64,000 nt of DNA from Owenia fusiformis (GCA_903813345.2 CAIIXF020000007.1:24787564-24851563), one strand, 5' to 3'. Positions 49,601 to 58,977 are shown, counted from the stretch's first letter. Numbers and translations: made by a program. The notes: a model not told the origin generated them from the sequence alone.

Positions 49601-51175
49601 ATTCTGGAGACGACGATCTAAATTTTGCTGAGTCAGCAATTTTCGTTTTTTCATTGAAAACAGTACTTTTCAGCCTAAATTGCTACATTTCTGCTCTCTT
49701 ATCAAGTAATTTGATGCAGTTCTTGCCAAATTAAAGGAAACACACCCCAAACGTTCCACAGTTAGCGAAGTTCCAACATTTTGACCCTTTAAACCCACGA
49801 AAGACCAAATTTTAAAGGGACGTATTCAGTAAACCTGCACAAAAGACAATGCTACTTGAACTAGCCATCAGAAGTTCATGAAAAACGAAAAATCAATGAT
49901 GTTCAGTTTAGTAAAGTAGCAAATAGTCCTACTTATGAGAGAATATAAATCACTTAAGCAATTTGTACAACTTTAAACAGCTGTTTTAAGTAGATTAGTA
50001 TCGTTATGGGCAAAAATCCCCCAAAATAGCCCAAAATTTGTCCAAAAATTCAAAATTTTCATGCTCAAGGCTGAATTATTTTGCCTATTTTGCTACATTT
50101 ATCAGTGCATTGACAAGAAGTCTTGTGGATAGCGCAACTTTTCCTGAACGTTTCTCTAATAAGATATTTTAATGACAAAATAACTACATTTAGTCTTGAA
50201 TAAATTGTCACAAAATATAATGACCCCAGGGGTCAAGAGAACCCTATAAAATCAAAAGTGCTGAGGGGATTTGAGCAAAAATGTACATATCACTTCATAA
50301 AACCCCGAACTTTAAAATTCATATTGAATAAAATGCATATTCAGTCAACCATGACACTAATAGGGTCAATATAACCTACTTGAGATTTGTTTTGCTCATC
50401 GTATAGGAAAAGTAGTACTTAATACACTAGTTCGCTACTTTGTAGATGTATGGCACGTATATGTGTACATGTATTGGCAATTAATGTTTGGTGATAGCTA
50501 GTAGGAGTGTCAGGGACCGCTGACAGATTATTATTTTGAACCAAAAAATTGAATTATATTTTTGGCGGTCTCAGTAAATCAATGGGGTAATCAGGTCCTA
50601 CGTGCTTTTTACAGGCCCAGAAATCAATGCTCGCTTATAAATGTAGCAAAATCTTTTTTCGTTCGTGGGATATTTTTTTCACCATATAACCGAACGGGAA
50701 GTTTTTGAATAGGACTACATGATCTGAATGGATGTGAGGATTCGATGGGCTGGGATTTGAGAAATTATGATTTGAATTTTGCCAATTCTACATGTATTCC
50801 AATGGGTGAAAAAGTAAGTTGCTTTCTACCCCAGCCCATCATGTACTGCATTGATTTTTTATTCATTATGATAGATGGTGCTTTGCAAGTATTCTCAACT
50901 AAACTCACCTCTTCAACTCCAGGAATAAATTTCAACGGTGTCCTCGCTCCATGTCTAAAGAAAATTTGAACATTACGTAATTTGAGACTATCCAAATTTG
51001 GAGTCCTTGAATTTTCAATTTCACCTTCAATTCCATCACTTTCTTTTTGATTTTTAATTTCTGATGCAAATACATTTGTCCTTTTTAATTGTTCCCTTGT
51101 ATATTTTACGGCAACATAACTACTAAAAGTAATTCCAACTATTTTAGCAAGCCTGCTTGCCATATACCGTTTCAT
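37528..51175 (-). CDS. ACP6: ACP6-like lysophosphatidic acid phosphatase, 11 coding exons, apparently intact
   Basis: The spliced product belongs to the histidine acid phosphatase family and aligns in order with animal ACP6, a mitochondrial enzyme that removes phosphate from lysophosphatidic acid to give monoacylglycerol. Coding exons are 51175-50909, 47463-47329, 46442-46306, 46085-46003, 45383-45225, 44690-44629, 44047-43947, 43062-42976, 42582-42411, 41809-41671 and 37607-37528. All junctions are GT-AG, phases agree, and the total is 1422 bases including the stop (473 residues). RHGARTP (residues 74-80) is the phosphate-binding loop with the nucleophilic histidine; FIRSTN (180-185) supplies a second arginine; HD (355-356) is the proton donor motif, followed by a KWPPYA segment typical of ACP6. 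The N-terminus is basic and hydrophobic, like a mitochondrial presequence. The C-terminus is an acidic tail ending PAPPGL. Start choice is uncertain: the frame stays open to another Met at 51334 (53 residues more), and a third Met lies at residue 5. The symbol rests on remembered family similarity, not a search. Confidence 0.9.
38827..41246. mobile_element. 2.4-kb non-autonomous hAT-like element in intron 10
   Basis: TAGGGTCACACGGTTTGAG at the left and CACGGTTAACCGTGTGACCCC TA at the right are inverted ends. The 8-bp GCGCTTAT is directly repeated at 38819-38826 and 41247-41254. TA-G ends plus an exact 8-bp duplication fit hAT. Subterminal GGTTCGGTTCGGT and CGGTTAACCG-like repeats are typical transposase-binding arrays. 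No frame resembles a hAT transposase, so it depends on another copy for movement. It also contains a (CCCT)n run at 39049-39069. Confidence 0.9.
41671..41809 (-). CDS. ACP6: ACP6-like exon 10
   Basis: A 139-base exon, phase 0 at the start, acceptor TTTTAAG, donor GTAAGT. It includes AYAMSPEQFWARCHGKEA, the ACP6 region around ...YTLSPEKYHALC. It ends one base into an Asp codon. Confidence 0.88.
42411..42582 (-). CDS. ACP6: ACP6-like exon 9 (HD motif)
   Basis: A 172-base exon containing CLYSCHDSSLIPLLEAIGSF and then DNKWPPYAA. The HD pair is the acid/base motif of histidine acid phosphatases, and the following FDNKWPPYA is nearly the ACP6 wording. Donor GTGATT is a weaker site than the others. 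Ends in phase 0. Confidence 0.9.
42976..43062 (-). CDS. ACP6: ACP6-like exon 8
   Basis: An 87-base exon completing a Ser codon, then ERQSTVPLTGGPMVYLVLHH and MDSVVMNK. This matches the ACP6 helix before the HD strand. It ends two bases into the next Ser codon (donor GTATTT). Confidence 0.85.
43266..43423. mobile_element. 158-bp inverted-repeat element in intron 7
   Basis: CCCCCTGCTAT at 43266-43276 and ATAGCAGGGGG at 43413-43423 are exact inverses. An inner perfect palindrome CTGTCGCAACACTGCGACAG lies at 43321-43340. No target duplication was found. Confidence 0.55.
43605..43923 (+). mobile_element. GATATG-rich inverted-repeat element, copy 2, in intron 7
   Basis: Shares with 9481-9890, in opposite orientation, GAGATATGCACATCTAC, GATAAATCC..TATCCA, GTGGGAAGATATG and AAAACTCTACTTGGCATAG. 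A T-rich run (43748-43790) replaces the middle. Its edge is only 23 bases from the exon 7 donor of the ACP6-like gene. Confidence 0.65.
43947..44047 (-). CDS. ACP6: ACP6-like exon 7
   Basis: A 101-base exon with a strong pyrimidine-rich acceptor. It begins AHGLALPKQLAPVMSVIEDR and ends two bases into a Ser codon before GTACTA. A repeat element (43605-43923) begins 23 bases past its donor, in the intron. Confidence 0.85.
44629..44690 (-). CDS. ACP6: ACP6-like exon 6
   Basis: A 62-base exon with acceptor ATTACAG and donor GTAAGT. It encodes (G)FTDDINVNICDCRDVLVARQ, equivalent to the family's DKVDF..L.DN..AEQ stretch. It ends in phase 0. Confidence 0.85.
44933..45015. mobile_element. 83-bp miniature element with ATGTCACCACC ends
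   Basis: ATGTCACCACC and GGTGGTGACAT are perfect 11-bp inverted ends. It lies in intron 5 of the ACP6-like gene. The same left half (TGCCATTTGTTACAG) occurs inside the long Tigger-like MITEs at 4605, 18741 and 23215, so it may be an excised or internal part of that family. Confidence 0.6.
45225..45383 (-). CDS. ACP6: ACP6-like exon 5
   Basis: Starts with AT completing an Asp codon and reads (D)PLKILVSKRATEILYPNQ, matching the ...EVLYPN... region of ACP6, and ends one base into a Gly codon before GTACTG. 159 bases. Confidence 0.88.
46003..46085 (-). CDS. ACP6: ACP6-like exon 4
   Basis: This 83-base exon begins with the C that completes the Phe codon and gives (F)IRSTNINRTILSAKCV, the family's substrate-binding RST motif, then VAGMFGCNNVK. 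It ends one base into a codon before GTTTGT. The frame stays open into the intron, but the phase and the next exon show that splicing occurs here. Confidence 0.88.
46306..46442 (-). CDS. ACP6: ACP6-like exon 3
   Basis: Encodes GGCIAGQLTQLGQSQMVDLG and onward to SEQDI, the conserved helix after the catalytic loop. The exon is 137 bases, phase 0 at the start, and leaves two bases (TT) of a Phe codon before the donor GTGAGT. Confidence 0.88.
46490..47055 (+). repeat. composite AATGGCGGCC / GACGGACGG repeat in intron 2
   Basis: Same plan as 23215-24832: GGAGTAGCAAATCCCACCGAA at the left, units with TATAAAATTTGAACCAAATC and AAAATGGCGGCCATTTTGAA, an AGACGGACGGACGG run at 46999-47012, and CGAACTTCATTCAGTGGTAT at the right. 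Short frames on both strands belong to the repeat. Confidence 0.7.
47329..47463 (-). CDS. ACP6: ACP6-like exon 2
   Basis: This 135-base exon encodes 45 residues, phase 0 at both ends (acceptor TTACAG, donor GTAAGA). It reads AFWDARFLMG... to ...HYAKTRFK and matches the ACP6 segment between the RHG loop and the GG..AGQLT helix. It was found only by translating between splice sites. Confidence 0.85.
48172..48879. mobile_element. 708-bp element with long inverted ends and 8-bp target duplication, intron 1
   Basis: TTATCCCGTTCCCGGACTAT at the left is inverted exactly at the right (ATAGTCCGGGAACGGGATAA). The arms stay recognisable for over 100 bp (for example GATTACAACATGGGAGAATT against its inverse near 48815). 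GTCCACAT is repeated directly at 48164-48171 and 48880-48887. 8-bp duplications occur in hAT and P superfamilies. Inner segments TCTGCCGATA and CAATTGTCTGGGTTTATC are also inverted. Confidence 0.9.
49024..49492 (+). repeat. 469-bp direct repeat, left copy
   Basis: From AGGGTCAATATAACCTACTT to TTGCTTTCTACC this block matches 50362-50830 base for base by eye, offset 1338. It lies in intron 1 and holds no exon. Confidence 0.9.
50362..50830 (+). repeat. 469-bp direct repeat, right copy
   Basis: Identical by eye to 49024-49492. Its right edge is 78 bases from the donor of ACP6-like exon 1. The 869 bp between the copies has no frame. The copies lack TG...CA ends and flanking target repeats, so an LTR origin is not supported. 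Confidence 0.9.
50909..51175 (-). CDS. ACP6: ACP6-like exon 1
   Basis: Exon 1 carries the presequence-like N-terminus and the RHGARTP catalytic loop. It ends in phase 0 at GAAGAG before GTGAGT. The reading frame continues upstream to an alternative Met at 51334, so the true 5' coding end is not certain. Read-through past the donor stays open for about 48 codons; the sequence beyond the splice site does not resemble ACP6. Confidence 0.85.
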
Positions 51176-51419
51176 TTTAGACAATAGATCTGTGTATAAC
51201 AAGTTAAAATAGATAGTCGAATATTGAAACACGAAAGCAGAAAGTTTTTTAAATTGTAGGTCATTTACGGAGTGAAGCAGGTGCTCTAAGTATTTAATTT
51301 TATTTACTATATTTGGGTCAATTTTTGAATACACATTAAAATTATATAAATAAATATAAAAACACTATTGTTTGTAATGATCTTTAATGCTTTTTATAGC
51401 AAAATAGAAATATTGGAGC

Positions 51420-51470
51420 CAGAGATTCGACCAATCAACTGACGTGATTCTATTCAGTGACGTCACTTTT
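51420..51470 (-). promoter_or_regulatory. candidate ACP6-like proximal promoter: CRE palindrome and inverted CCAAT
   Basis: A perfect cAMP-response-element palindrome TGACGTCA lies at 51458-51465, and CCAAT on the plus strand at 51431-51435 reads ATTGG on the gene strand. They are about 250-290 bases upstream of the chosen start codon. Motifs are seen directly; the promoter role is inferred from position. Confidence 0.35.
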
Positions 51471-52928
51471 TTCAAAATAAGAAATTGAAATTTTTTGTCA
51501 AAGAAAGTGCTAATAAGTTCTTTAAACTACACTTAATAAGAAACAAATACATCTCAATATGTAGGAATCAATATGAAGATTGTTTGAAGTGCGCTTCTCG
51601 TCGAAAAAAGTAGTGGATCTAGGAAATAAGGTGAGTCGAAATTTGGTCTATTTTCTCTTGTTGAGAAATGAGTTGAGGTTTCTTTTTGGAAGAATAATAG
51701 ATCTGAAACATCATGTCTTGCTTATTGTTCATGGTTAATTTGATACAAACATGTAAATAGACCCATGCTGTTCTTTGAGTACTTGGGTAGTCATAGATTT
51801 AGGGCAAAGGAGACAGGAGTGTAACATCAACATGTGGGGTAATGTTGACATGAGATCCATGCGAGAAAAAAACGCTACAAGAAGCGTCTGTATATTTTTT
51901 ATGAATATCTTCAGTAAGAGGACAATATAAAAAAAATAATATTGTAAGTTCTTCATAACGTAATCATTTTATCATTATACAAACTTGTTTGTAACATTTA
52001 TACAACACCACATTTTACAATAGGTGACTTACAGTCTGAATTTATTCAGACGAAGGATACAGTCTACCGGGAACATGCCTCCCTCTAGATCGGAAATTTG
52101 AGCAAATAATCAATAAGTGTCAAATTTACCCCATATGCGAAGTTACCCCAAATTGAAACAAAATGACGTCAATGTCATACCCCTTTGCCCTACTTAGTTC
52201 AAGTTAAACATAGTTTGGGTTTATCGTATGCTATGATCCCACTTACATTGTGGTCGTACGCGCGTGTGAGCCATTGGTCAGGCAATGTTTCCACAACGTT
52301 GGAGAAAATACTATGCATTGCACACTTTCTGCTGATTAAATTATACGATTGTAGATTTAACTGCATAAAAAGAATTCTAATACTCAGTTATTTAGTTTAA
52401 AGGTGCAGTAGCCGGAAATCGGGAATAATTCCTTAGAAAAACTCCAAAATAAATCGTTGGTGTCTCAAACCTGCCTCGAAGAATGGCTATGACCTGAACT
52501 TACTTTTGTTAAAATACGGGAGACTGAAAAAAATCACTCACCTAGATATCGACGAAAGAAGTTTCAGTTTCGTTCGACTGCGAGAGCAAAATTGAAGCTG
52601 AGTTAAACGGTTTTCGTTTGTTGTAAAATTGACCTCTTTTAACTATGCCATCTGGCGAATGAATCATTGATTTCGTGTCATATGATTCATTCTTTTGTGT
52701 CATGTGACCTACCTTTAGACCTTCTGCCACCTATCGTATATTAATCGAATTAAAATGAAATTTTTCGATCCAAGTAGAAAATTTGCACAAAAATTATAAA
52801 CTCCGCTCGACATAATCCTTGTCACTCTATTGTCTTCTTGATGAGACACATCGGAACTTGGGATTAATAGCAATTCAACCAAGCCACAAAAAGTATGTAT
52901 ATTAGTTGTTCAACATGTTCAATTACTA
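51471..52928. other. non-coding DNA upstream of the ACP6-like gene
   Basis: No exon pair was seen on either strand. The region separates the ACP6-like promoter from a cluster of inverted-repeat elements. Confidence 0.4.
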
Positions 52929-53352
52929 AGATGCGAGTAGGTAGTTACCAGTTTCGTCACCAGGTGGCTGATTCGGGGGAATTAACATGGCAGGGTATTA
53001 CAAAATTTCCTTAAACTTGAATATGCATCAGTTTTAGTGGTTCACTTTTCATATTACCCTTATGTATCTGATAGTTATACAAATTAAAATATGTCCAGTA
53101 AAAGAAAATATTATCTGCCCAACACAAGAAAATATATTTCACTTTTTGTGGTTTTACAACATGGGGTCTATGGGGAATCTCCCCGACCTAGAAGTCACAT
53201 TTTCAAAAAAATCTAAATTTTCAAAGTTGATAAACTCTTTTCAAAACTACATTTTTACATGTAATTTTACATGTAGATTCCAAATATGACATCAGTTTTA
53301 CTGAATTGTGAATTTTCAATGACATAAATTAAGATTATTTCTACTCGCATCT
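52929..53352 (-). mobile_element. 424-bp MITE with AGATGCGAGTAG ends, copy 2
   Basis: Perfect 12-bp inverted ends AGATGCGAGTAG / CTACTCGCATCT. The interior is the reverse of 7744-8149 with small indels, including a duplicated ACATGTAATTTT-like word near 53252. Confidence 0.85.
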
Positions 53353-53363
53353 GGGATATTGTG

Positions 53364-53758
53364 TTAATATTTCCGGGCACTAGACCTTTAATATAGTCAA
53401 ATCCGTAATCGTAAGGGTTAATTGGCAGAACGAGGAAATTTTTGTTTTTAATCGCAGAATTCCTCCATCTCGTCTCAAGGAGGATTGGCTCCCAGAATGC
53501 CATTGGTATCTTAGGGGATTCCCCTTCCGGCATCTTGAAAAGTGCTGAAATATTTCCCGATGTAAAAAAGAATCTCTTCGATATCTGCAGATAAAACTAT
53601 ACAATTGGTTAGTCAACTACAAAAGAATTCTAAAATACTAAGGATTGTATTGAGGTAGGTAGTTTTGGTGAAGGAGGCGTGGATTATTCTCCCATGTTGT
53701 AGAAACACTGCCTGAACAATCATTGGCTCGCAGGACTGTAAGTCCTGGAATTGGATAA
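53364..53758. mobile_element. diverged relative of the 708-bp element, carrying a 20-bp MULE-like end
   Basis: Shares with 48172-48879 the words GGCAGAACGA(G/A)GA, GGGGATTCCCCTT, AAAAGTG.TG and TTGAGGTAGGTA, and a degraded end TTCCGGGCACTAGACC / AGTCCTGGAATTGGATAA. Inside lies CAAGGAGGATTGGCTCCCAG (53476-53495), identical to the end of the 30743-31047 element, without its partner. Confidence 0.55.
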
Positions 53759-53891
53759 AGTCTGGATCTTATTTCTTATCCGACATATCTTGTAACTCCA
53801 ACCATATTCCAACATTTCCCCCCTGTGTCTGATCATGTATGATTAAATGGCAAATCATGTCAATAAATAAAATGCTGTTGACGACACTTAA

Positions 53892-54226
53892 GGTCTCGGG
53901 GTAGTTATCAGAAATTTACACCAAACAGGAAATGAAAAAAACCACATGGATTCAAAAAATTCTGTTCAGTGACCTTTCCGAAACGCTAACTTTCCGAAAC
54001 GCTAACTTCAGTCACATTTTCAGGGGGTGAAAAAGCTATTTCAGCATGGTAAGTGTCATTTTGACAATGACCATTGTGGTCCTGGCTATATAAATGATAC
54101 ATGGGAGAAGTACAACTGACTGAAGATCAACGCAGAACTCTGTTATCTTACTTCAAAAATTTCTAAAATCCACATGGCTTTTTCATTTCCTGTTTGGTAT
54201 AAATTTCTGATTACTACCCTGAGACC
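53892..54226. mobile_element. 335-bp TTAA-flanked MITE with ~60-bp inverted ends
   Basis: GGTCTCGGGGTAGTTATCAG and onward to AAACAGGAAATGAAAAA is inverted at the right end (TTTTTCATTTCCTGTTT to TACCCTGAGACC) with few mismatches. TTAA lies on both sides (53888-53891 and 54227-54230). A 17-base segment (CTTTCCGAAACGCTAAC) is tandemly doubled near 53981. Fits Kolobok or piggyBac-derived elements. Confidence 0.85.
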
Positions 54227-54230
54227 TTAA

Positions 54231-55452
54231 CTAAATGTCATTGACAAGTCCACTAAACAAGTTGCATGTTATTCTCCCAGTGGATCTGCCGGGATTCCAT
54301 TATCAAGGACAATTTATTCAACAATAATTTCATTTCGACAAAAGTTAATTTTCAGACACAAATAGCCAATGCGAAAATGCAATTCAGATATCGATCGCAA
54401 TAGCCACATTTAACTACAATAAACAAACATTCAATGCAAAATATTACATGGAATTGTTTGATGGTACGTGTTTTTATATTATTGTCAAGTATCGTTTGGG
54501 CTTCGTGGAATATCACTTGTGAAAGATGCTCAGGTATTCAGCTCAATAGAATTAAATATTTGTTTAATTTTCACTGTTATATTCCTCATTCAAATTAATG
54601 GAATAACAAACTATTGATGTTTAATTAGTAAAAAAATGTACTCCCGGTGATATATAACTACACTGAACTAAGTTATGACTGATGAATATCATTTGATGTT
54701 CACTGGAAGTAACATGACTTTCCGTTGAATATCGCTTGTTATTTTCTAGTCACGTGTAGGACATGGACCAATTAGAGTGTAAGGAATATGACAGTGATAT
54801 AATAATATGCAATTTCTCATTTGTAAAATTGCTTATTTCAGTTTCAATTCTGAATCAATAACCTTCTCATAAATATTTTTGAATAATATTTAAATTGAGT
54901 TTTCATCCAGAGTAACGATTTTCTTGAGTACATGGCAGGCCCAATGTGTAACCAATTTATTGGCTAAAGGCTCGAGTAAGATTAAGTTTTACCCCACTGT
55001 TGTGACGTGTTGTCATGCTTACAAGTTGTCATACTGCCTCGCCAAAGTAGAAAAATAGTCAAAATATGGTTTTCAACTCAACTCACATATGTGAGTCCTG
55101 TAGTAGTATTACCATTTTCTTGAATTTTAATTCAGTTGTTTATGATTATTACTCTAACCCTATTACAGTCGATCAGGCAAAGGTTGTCGAGAATCCAATT
55201 TCAAGCAATTTAAATGAATCATAAATTTTATTTGAAGCATTTTAAGGTATCACAGTCTGATTATAATGGTGCTTCATATAGGTGGGATATCATGATTTAT
55301 TTATTCCATACTGTGATACTCATGCATATGCCTTCTCTATAATGATATAGATGTACTCTCACTCTGGCATTTTTGAATGTTCAGTACATATTATTCACTT
55401 TAAATATTCTACAGTCAGTAAAGTCTATCATGATGTATTTCTCTTGCTTGGG
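54231..55452. other. non-coding DNA, nothing recognised
   Basis: AT-rich with no supported exon. The 94-residue frame at 55351-55635 straddles the left end of the next element and is not a gene. Confidence 0.4.
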
Positions 55453-55457
55453 AAGTC

Positions 55458-56942
55458 CACACTACCCTACCTCGATAGCGCATGCGCGAATTTTTTGGCT
55501 TTCAATCAGGTCGCTTTTGAGTATATCGACTGCTTAGTGAAAAGGTTAATACGTTTGGAGCTCGGAGTGAGTCAATATTGCTATTCGCTGAACTTTAGTG
55601 GTGCAATAGTGAAGTCCATGTTCCAAGTTATATGATAGTTGAAGAAATAATGTAAATAATATCGTTTTAAATTTTGAAATATTTGATATGTCATAGTACA
55701 CGGTACACAACTGCAAAAGTTGATCAATACAGGGTACAAGGAATGTAAATTGTTCAATAGTACAGGGAGCGAGAAAGTAAGCTGATTATACAGACATAAT
55801 ATGTCCCGATCTCATGTATATTTACGTTGCAAACAGTGAAAATAATACTAAAAAGGCCGCCTGTTGATGCTTTGAGGTGTCATCAATTGTTATTTAATTC
55901 AAATAAAGTAAACATTATTTAGTAGATTTAGACACGGGCTTTCAGGTCGTAAATGCATTTTAGTCATTAAATTAACAAGAACGCTAGATTATACGTGTTA
56001 CTAGGGTATCAAATTGAAATAAAATAACGAAATTAAATATAAACACGTAAGTGATAAATGACTATTGGCTATCAGGATTAATGACTATCCGCTATTCAGA
56101 ATAATTAAAATTGCGTGAACTACATGTAAAGAATCTTTCTATATAACCCCTTGAATGGTCTTATTCACTACCGTCCTCAAAAACCGATCATTTAAAATAG
56201 TTTGTTCAAATACCATCATGCCACAACATTTTGTTCTTCACGATTTGCTGTAGAGGTGATATGACGTCGTATTTCTCTATTATTGTAAAAAACTAATACC
56301 AGATCGATGTAGTCTTATATGACGTGTTGAATGTCAGATGTTTTTGGATGGTCTCTGCTCCAGTGATTTTGCATTTAATCATGAAACGCTCATCACAAGA
56401 CACCTCGAAACAAACATTATCCTCCTTGTGATAAGAGGAAAAATGTTTCACAATATGTTATGCCTTACGGCAAAGTAAAGATACATTTCTGGGACGACTA
56501 TTTTGCATCTTAAGATTTTAGAAAAACAATTAATTCACAAAAGTACAGTTGAATAACATACTGGAAAACGTATCCACATATAACACGATGCCAAGCAGTT
56601 TAAATACCAGTTTACTGGGGTTTTGTTACATATCAATGTAACATTTTCGAAGGGAAACTTACATGCTCCCTGTACGTTGACAGATTTACTGAAATGTATC
56701 GTGTATTGCATTAAGTTTTGCTTCACTGCGCCCACTATTATCTATCTTTGCCTATAGTGTTTTTTTGCCAACAATATTCTACAAACTGCTTGATGAATCA
56801 ATTCTATGTCTGGTAGAACACTAAAAATAAATGTAAAATGTATTTTACGTTCAGAAATATGGAATTAAACCCACGTCCTCCATTTGCAACTTAGCTGTAC
56901 CCTGTCTCCCTTTTAAACGTGGTCACGTGGTAGGGTAGTGTG
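55458..56942. mobile_element. 1485-bp element with CACACTACCCTACC ends and 5-bp target duplication
   Basis: CACACTACCCTACC (55458-55471) and GGTAGGGTAGTGTG (56929-56942) are perfect inverted ends. AAGTC is repeated directly at 55453-55457 and 56943-56947. No frame over 100 codons is inside, so it is non-autonomous. Superfamily is uncertain: CACTA elements usually duplicate 2-3 bp, Transib 5 bp. Confidence 0.8.
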
Positions 56943-57071
56943 AAGTCTGACTTTTGAAACAGTTGTTCAGTGCATCAAACCTAATTGATCCAATTTAGTT
57001 TGACTTTAAATGTTTCTCCCTTACTTAGAATTATTCATGATGATTTTTTGAAATGAAAACCAAGGTATAAG

Positions 57072-57280
57072 CAGGCCCGTAGCCGGGGGGGGGGGGGGTG
57101 GTTAGCAGGGTTCAGTCGCCCCTGGGCAAAAATTCTTTTAAAATCATGCAGTTTTTTTCACCATTTTGAGCACTTCTCAAGTGATTTTAGCAATAATTTG
57201 GACAAAATTGTCAAATGTGAACCCCCCTCGACAATTTTGAAAACTGAACCCCCCCCTTGGCAAATCCTGGCTACGGGCCT
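57072..57280 (+). mobile_element. CAGGCCCGTAGCC-type MITE, copy C
   Basis: CAGGCCCGTAGCCGGGGG at the left and CCTGGCTACGGGCCTG at the right, with ATAAG repeated directly at 57067-57071 and 57281-57285. It includes a run of about a dozen G near 57087-57098. The interior aligns with copy B at 12602-12784. Confidence 0.85.
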
Positions 57281-57432
57281 GATAAGTATATGTATTAAGT
57301 ATTTATATTAATATTTGGGGAATTTTTTTATTATCTGTAAGAATTATGAATATTATCTTACATTGTAAGGGGTGAGTGACCCTTTCGCAAAAATGTAACT
57401 TTGTGGAGTCATTTTCATCATTTTTGAAAACA

Positions 57433-57470
57433 ATGCTATATAAAATGTTATCACCATCTTTAGCTGATGG
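57433..57470 (+). CDS. candidate first coding exon of a small basic protein gene
   Basis: ATG at 57433 opens MLYKMLSPSLAD and runs two bases into a Gly codon before a strong donor GTAAGTG. The phase fits the acceptor at 58666 exactly. The frame is open only a short way upstream, to an in-frame TGA. No acceptor is obvious, so this would be the first coding exon. It could instead be a chance ATG in intergenic DNA. Confidence 0.3.
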
Positions 57471-57569
57471 GTAAGTGAATGGGCATGGCTATTATTTCAT
57501 CTTGTTTCTTGTCTTTATTATATTCACTAAATAACAGCATAATGAGAAATTTGTTCTAAATGTTCATGA

Positions 57570-57745
57570 GAAATTTGTGTTTTTCTCTCTCTTAAATTGA
57601 TTGAACTCCATTGATTTCTATAATTAAAAAAAATCATGGGTATTAACTGAATGCCTGTTTACTTTATTTCTTATTTAAAGATTGCACTCTTTTCCTCTCT
57701 TTTCCTCTCTGTTTTTCCATATTAAACATGACTGGATGAAGCATT
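57570..57745 (+). repeat. dispersed ~165-bp repeat family, copy
   Basis: Diverged copy with TTTCTCTCTCTTAAATTGAT, AACTGAATGCCTGTTTACTT and TTGCACTCTTTTCC, lying in the first intron of the small plus-strand gene candidate. TTTTCCTCTC is doubled. Confidence 0.5.
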
Positions 57746-58665
57746 CCTATTTTTTCTTTAAGGGAAAGTAAAAGGATATGTGTCTAGAAAGTGATTAGGC
57801 TAATAAAAGACATGCCTCTCTTTTGACCCTTTTACATGCTTTCTAATGTTTAACAGGTTCTTACTGGATTTCAGCAGTAAATGTTTCAAATAAATTGCAA
57901 AAGCCTACCAAAGGTCTAACAAATCAAAATGGTCCTACCCATATTCATACATGATTTGAAGTTTTTTTCAAATGTAGACTTTTGTGCCGATTCAGCATTT
58001 TTAAGCCATCAGTTAAAATTCATAGTAATTTGATAGAACATATAACAAAATACTTTTTTGCTACATTTTTCTATTTTGGAAGCACAATCTTTCTTTGTTT
58101 TTCTCACATTGCTCCTTGAGGCATCTGATCGTAATCTTACATATTTTCATTTATTTTGGGTTTACCATATATTTAGTGAAGTACATTCTTGTGTTTTGTC
58201 TGACATGTAACACCCTTAAAGATATTTGATATATGAAATAGAACACTGTTCATTTTGTGTATTATTTGTGTGTAAATTCAACTATTTGAGACTGTGTTAC
58301 TGCATAAAAGATGGTTTGTTATGTTCGTTCATCACAAGTTACAATGAAACTTATCCTGAATATTTTAGGCTTGAGTATTGTATCAAGTTCCTTATTTCCG
58401 CCTCATCATAATTTTTCTCTTGACTCAATATCTATTATGGTTGCATTTTCGTTGGATGACTCAAAAATAAGGACTTGATCCAAGACTCAGGATTAACTGT
58501 TTTTGCAAATTCAAGGTGGTATAGTACATGGTGAATCATCATTTCTGAAGAATGGAGGTACGCATCACATATGTAATTATTTGAGATAATCAAGTCAGTG
58601 ATTTTACTCTGTATAAGTATGATTTGAATTTCAGAATTTAACAATTTTGCATTTTATATTTTCAG

Positions 58666-58735
58666 CGGGTTTTCATCTAGGCTGTCAAAGAAACATCGCA
58701 ACAATGTAGGAGTATACAAACAAAATGTAGTCAGG
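58666..58735 (+). CDS. internal exon of an unrecognised plus-strand gene
   Basis: A 70-base segment is bounded by a good acceptor (TATTTTCAG) and a strong donor (GTAAGTA). Only one frame is open: one base finishing a Gly codon, then GFSSRLSKKHRNNVGVYKQN VVR. The composition is rich in Lys, Arg and Asn. It ends in phase 0, which matches the next candidate exon. I do not recognise the family. Confidence 0.45.
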
Positions 58736-58977
58736 GTAAGTATATATTATAACATTATATCTGTTATTCAAATCTGAAAATGAATAATGTATAGTATATA
58801 GTAGGTTTCAGCTTTTAATGCTAAATCTTTCATTATGTTTTGTAATCGAATTTAAAGTTTGAGTACAGTTTGTGAGAAAATGATTCATTGAACATGTTGA
58901 GGTAACCTTGACTTAGTTGTAAGAAAATACTTTTTGAAAAGAAAATATTAGATTCTAGTCTCCTGTCCAATGCATTA

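Noticed and set aside
49024-50830. Miniature LTR retrotransposon formed by the two 469-bp direct repeats
   Set aside because: The repeats lack TG...CA ends, no target duplication flanks them, and no primer-binding site or polypurine tract was seen.
50765-50908. Extension of the ACP6-like exon 1 frame past GAAGAG
   Set aside because: A GTGAGT donor is present, the next exon continues in phase with ACP6-like sequence, and the extension enters the 469-bp repeat.
55351-55635. 94-codon frame as a gene
   Set aside because: It crosses the left end of the 1485-bp element and lacks splice signals or known motifs.
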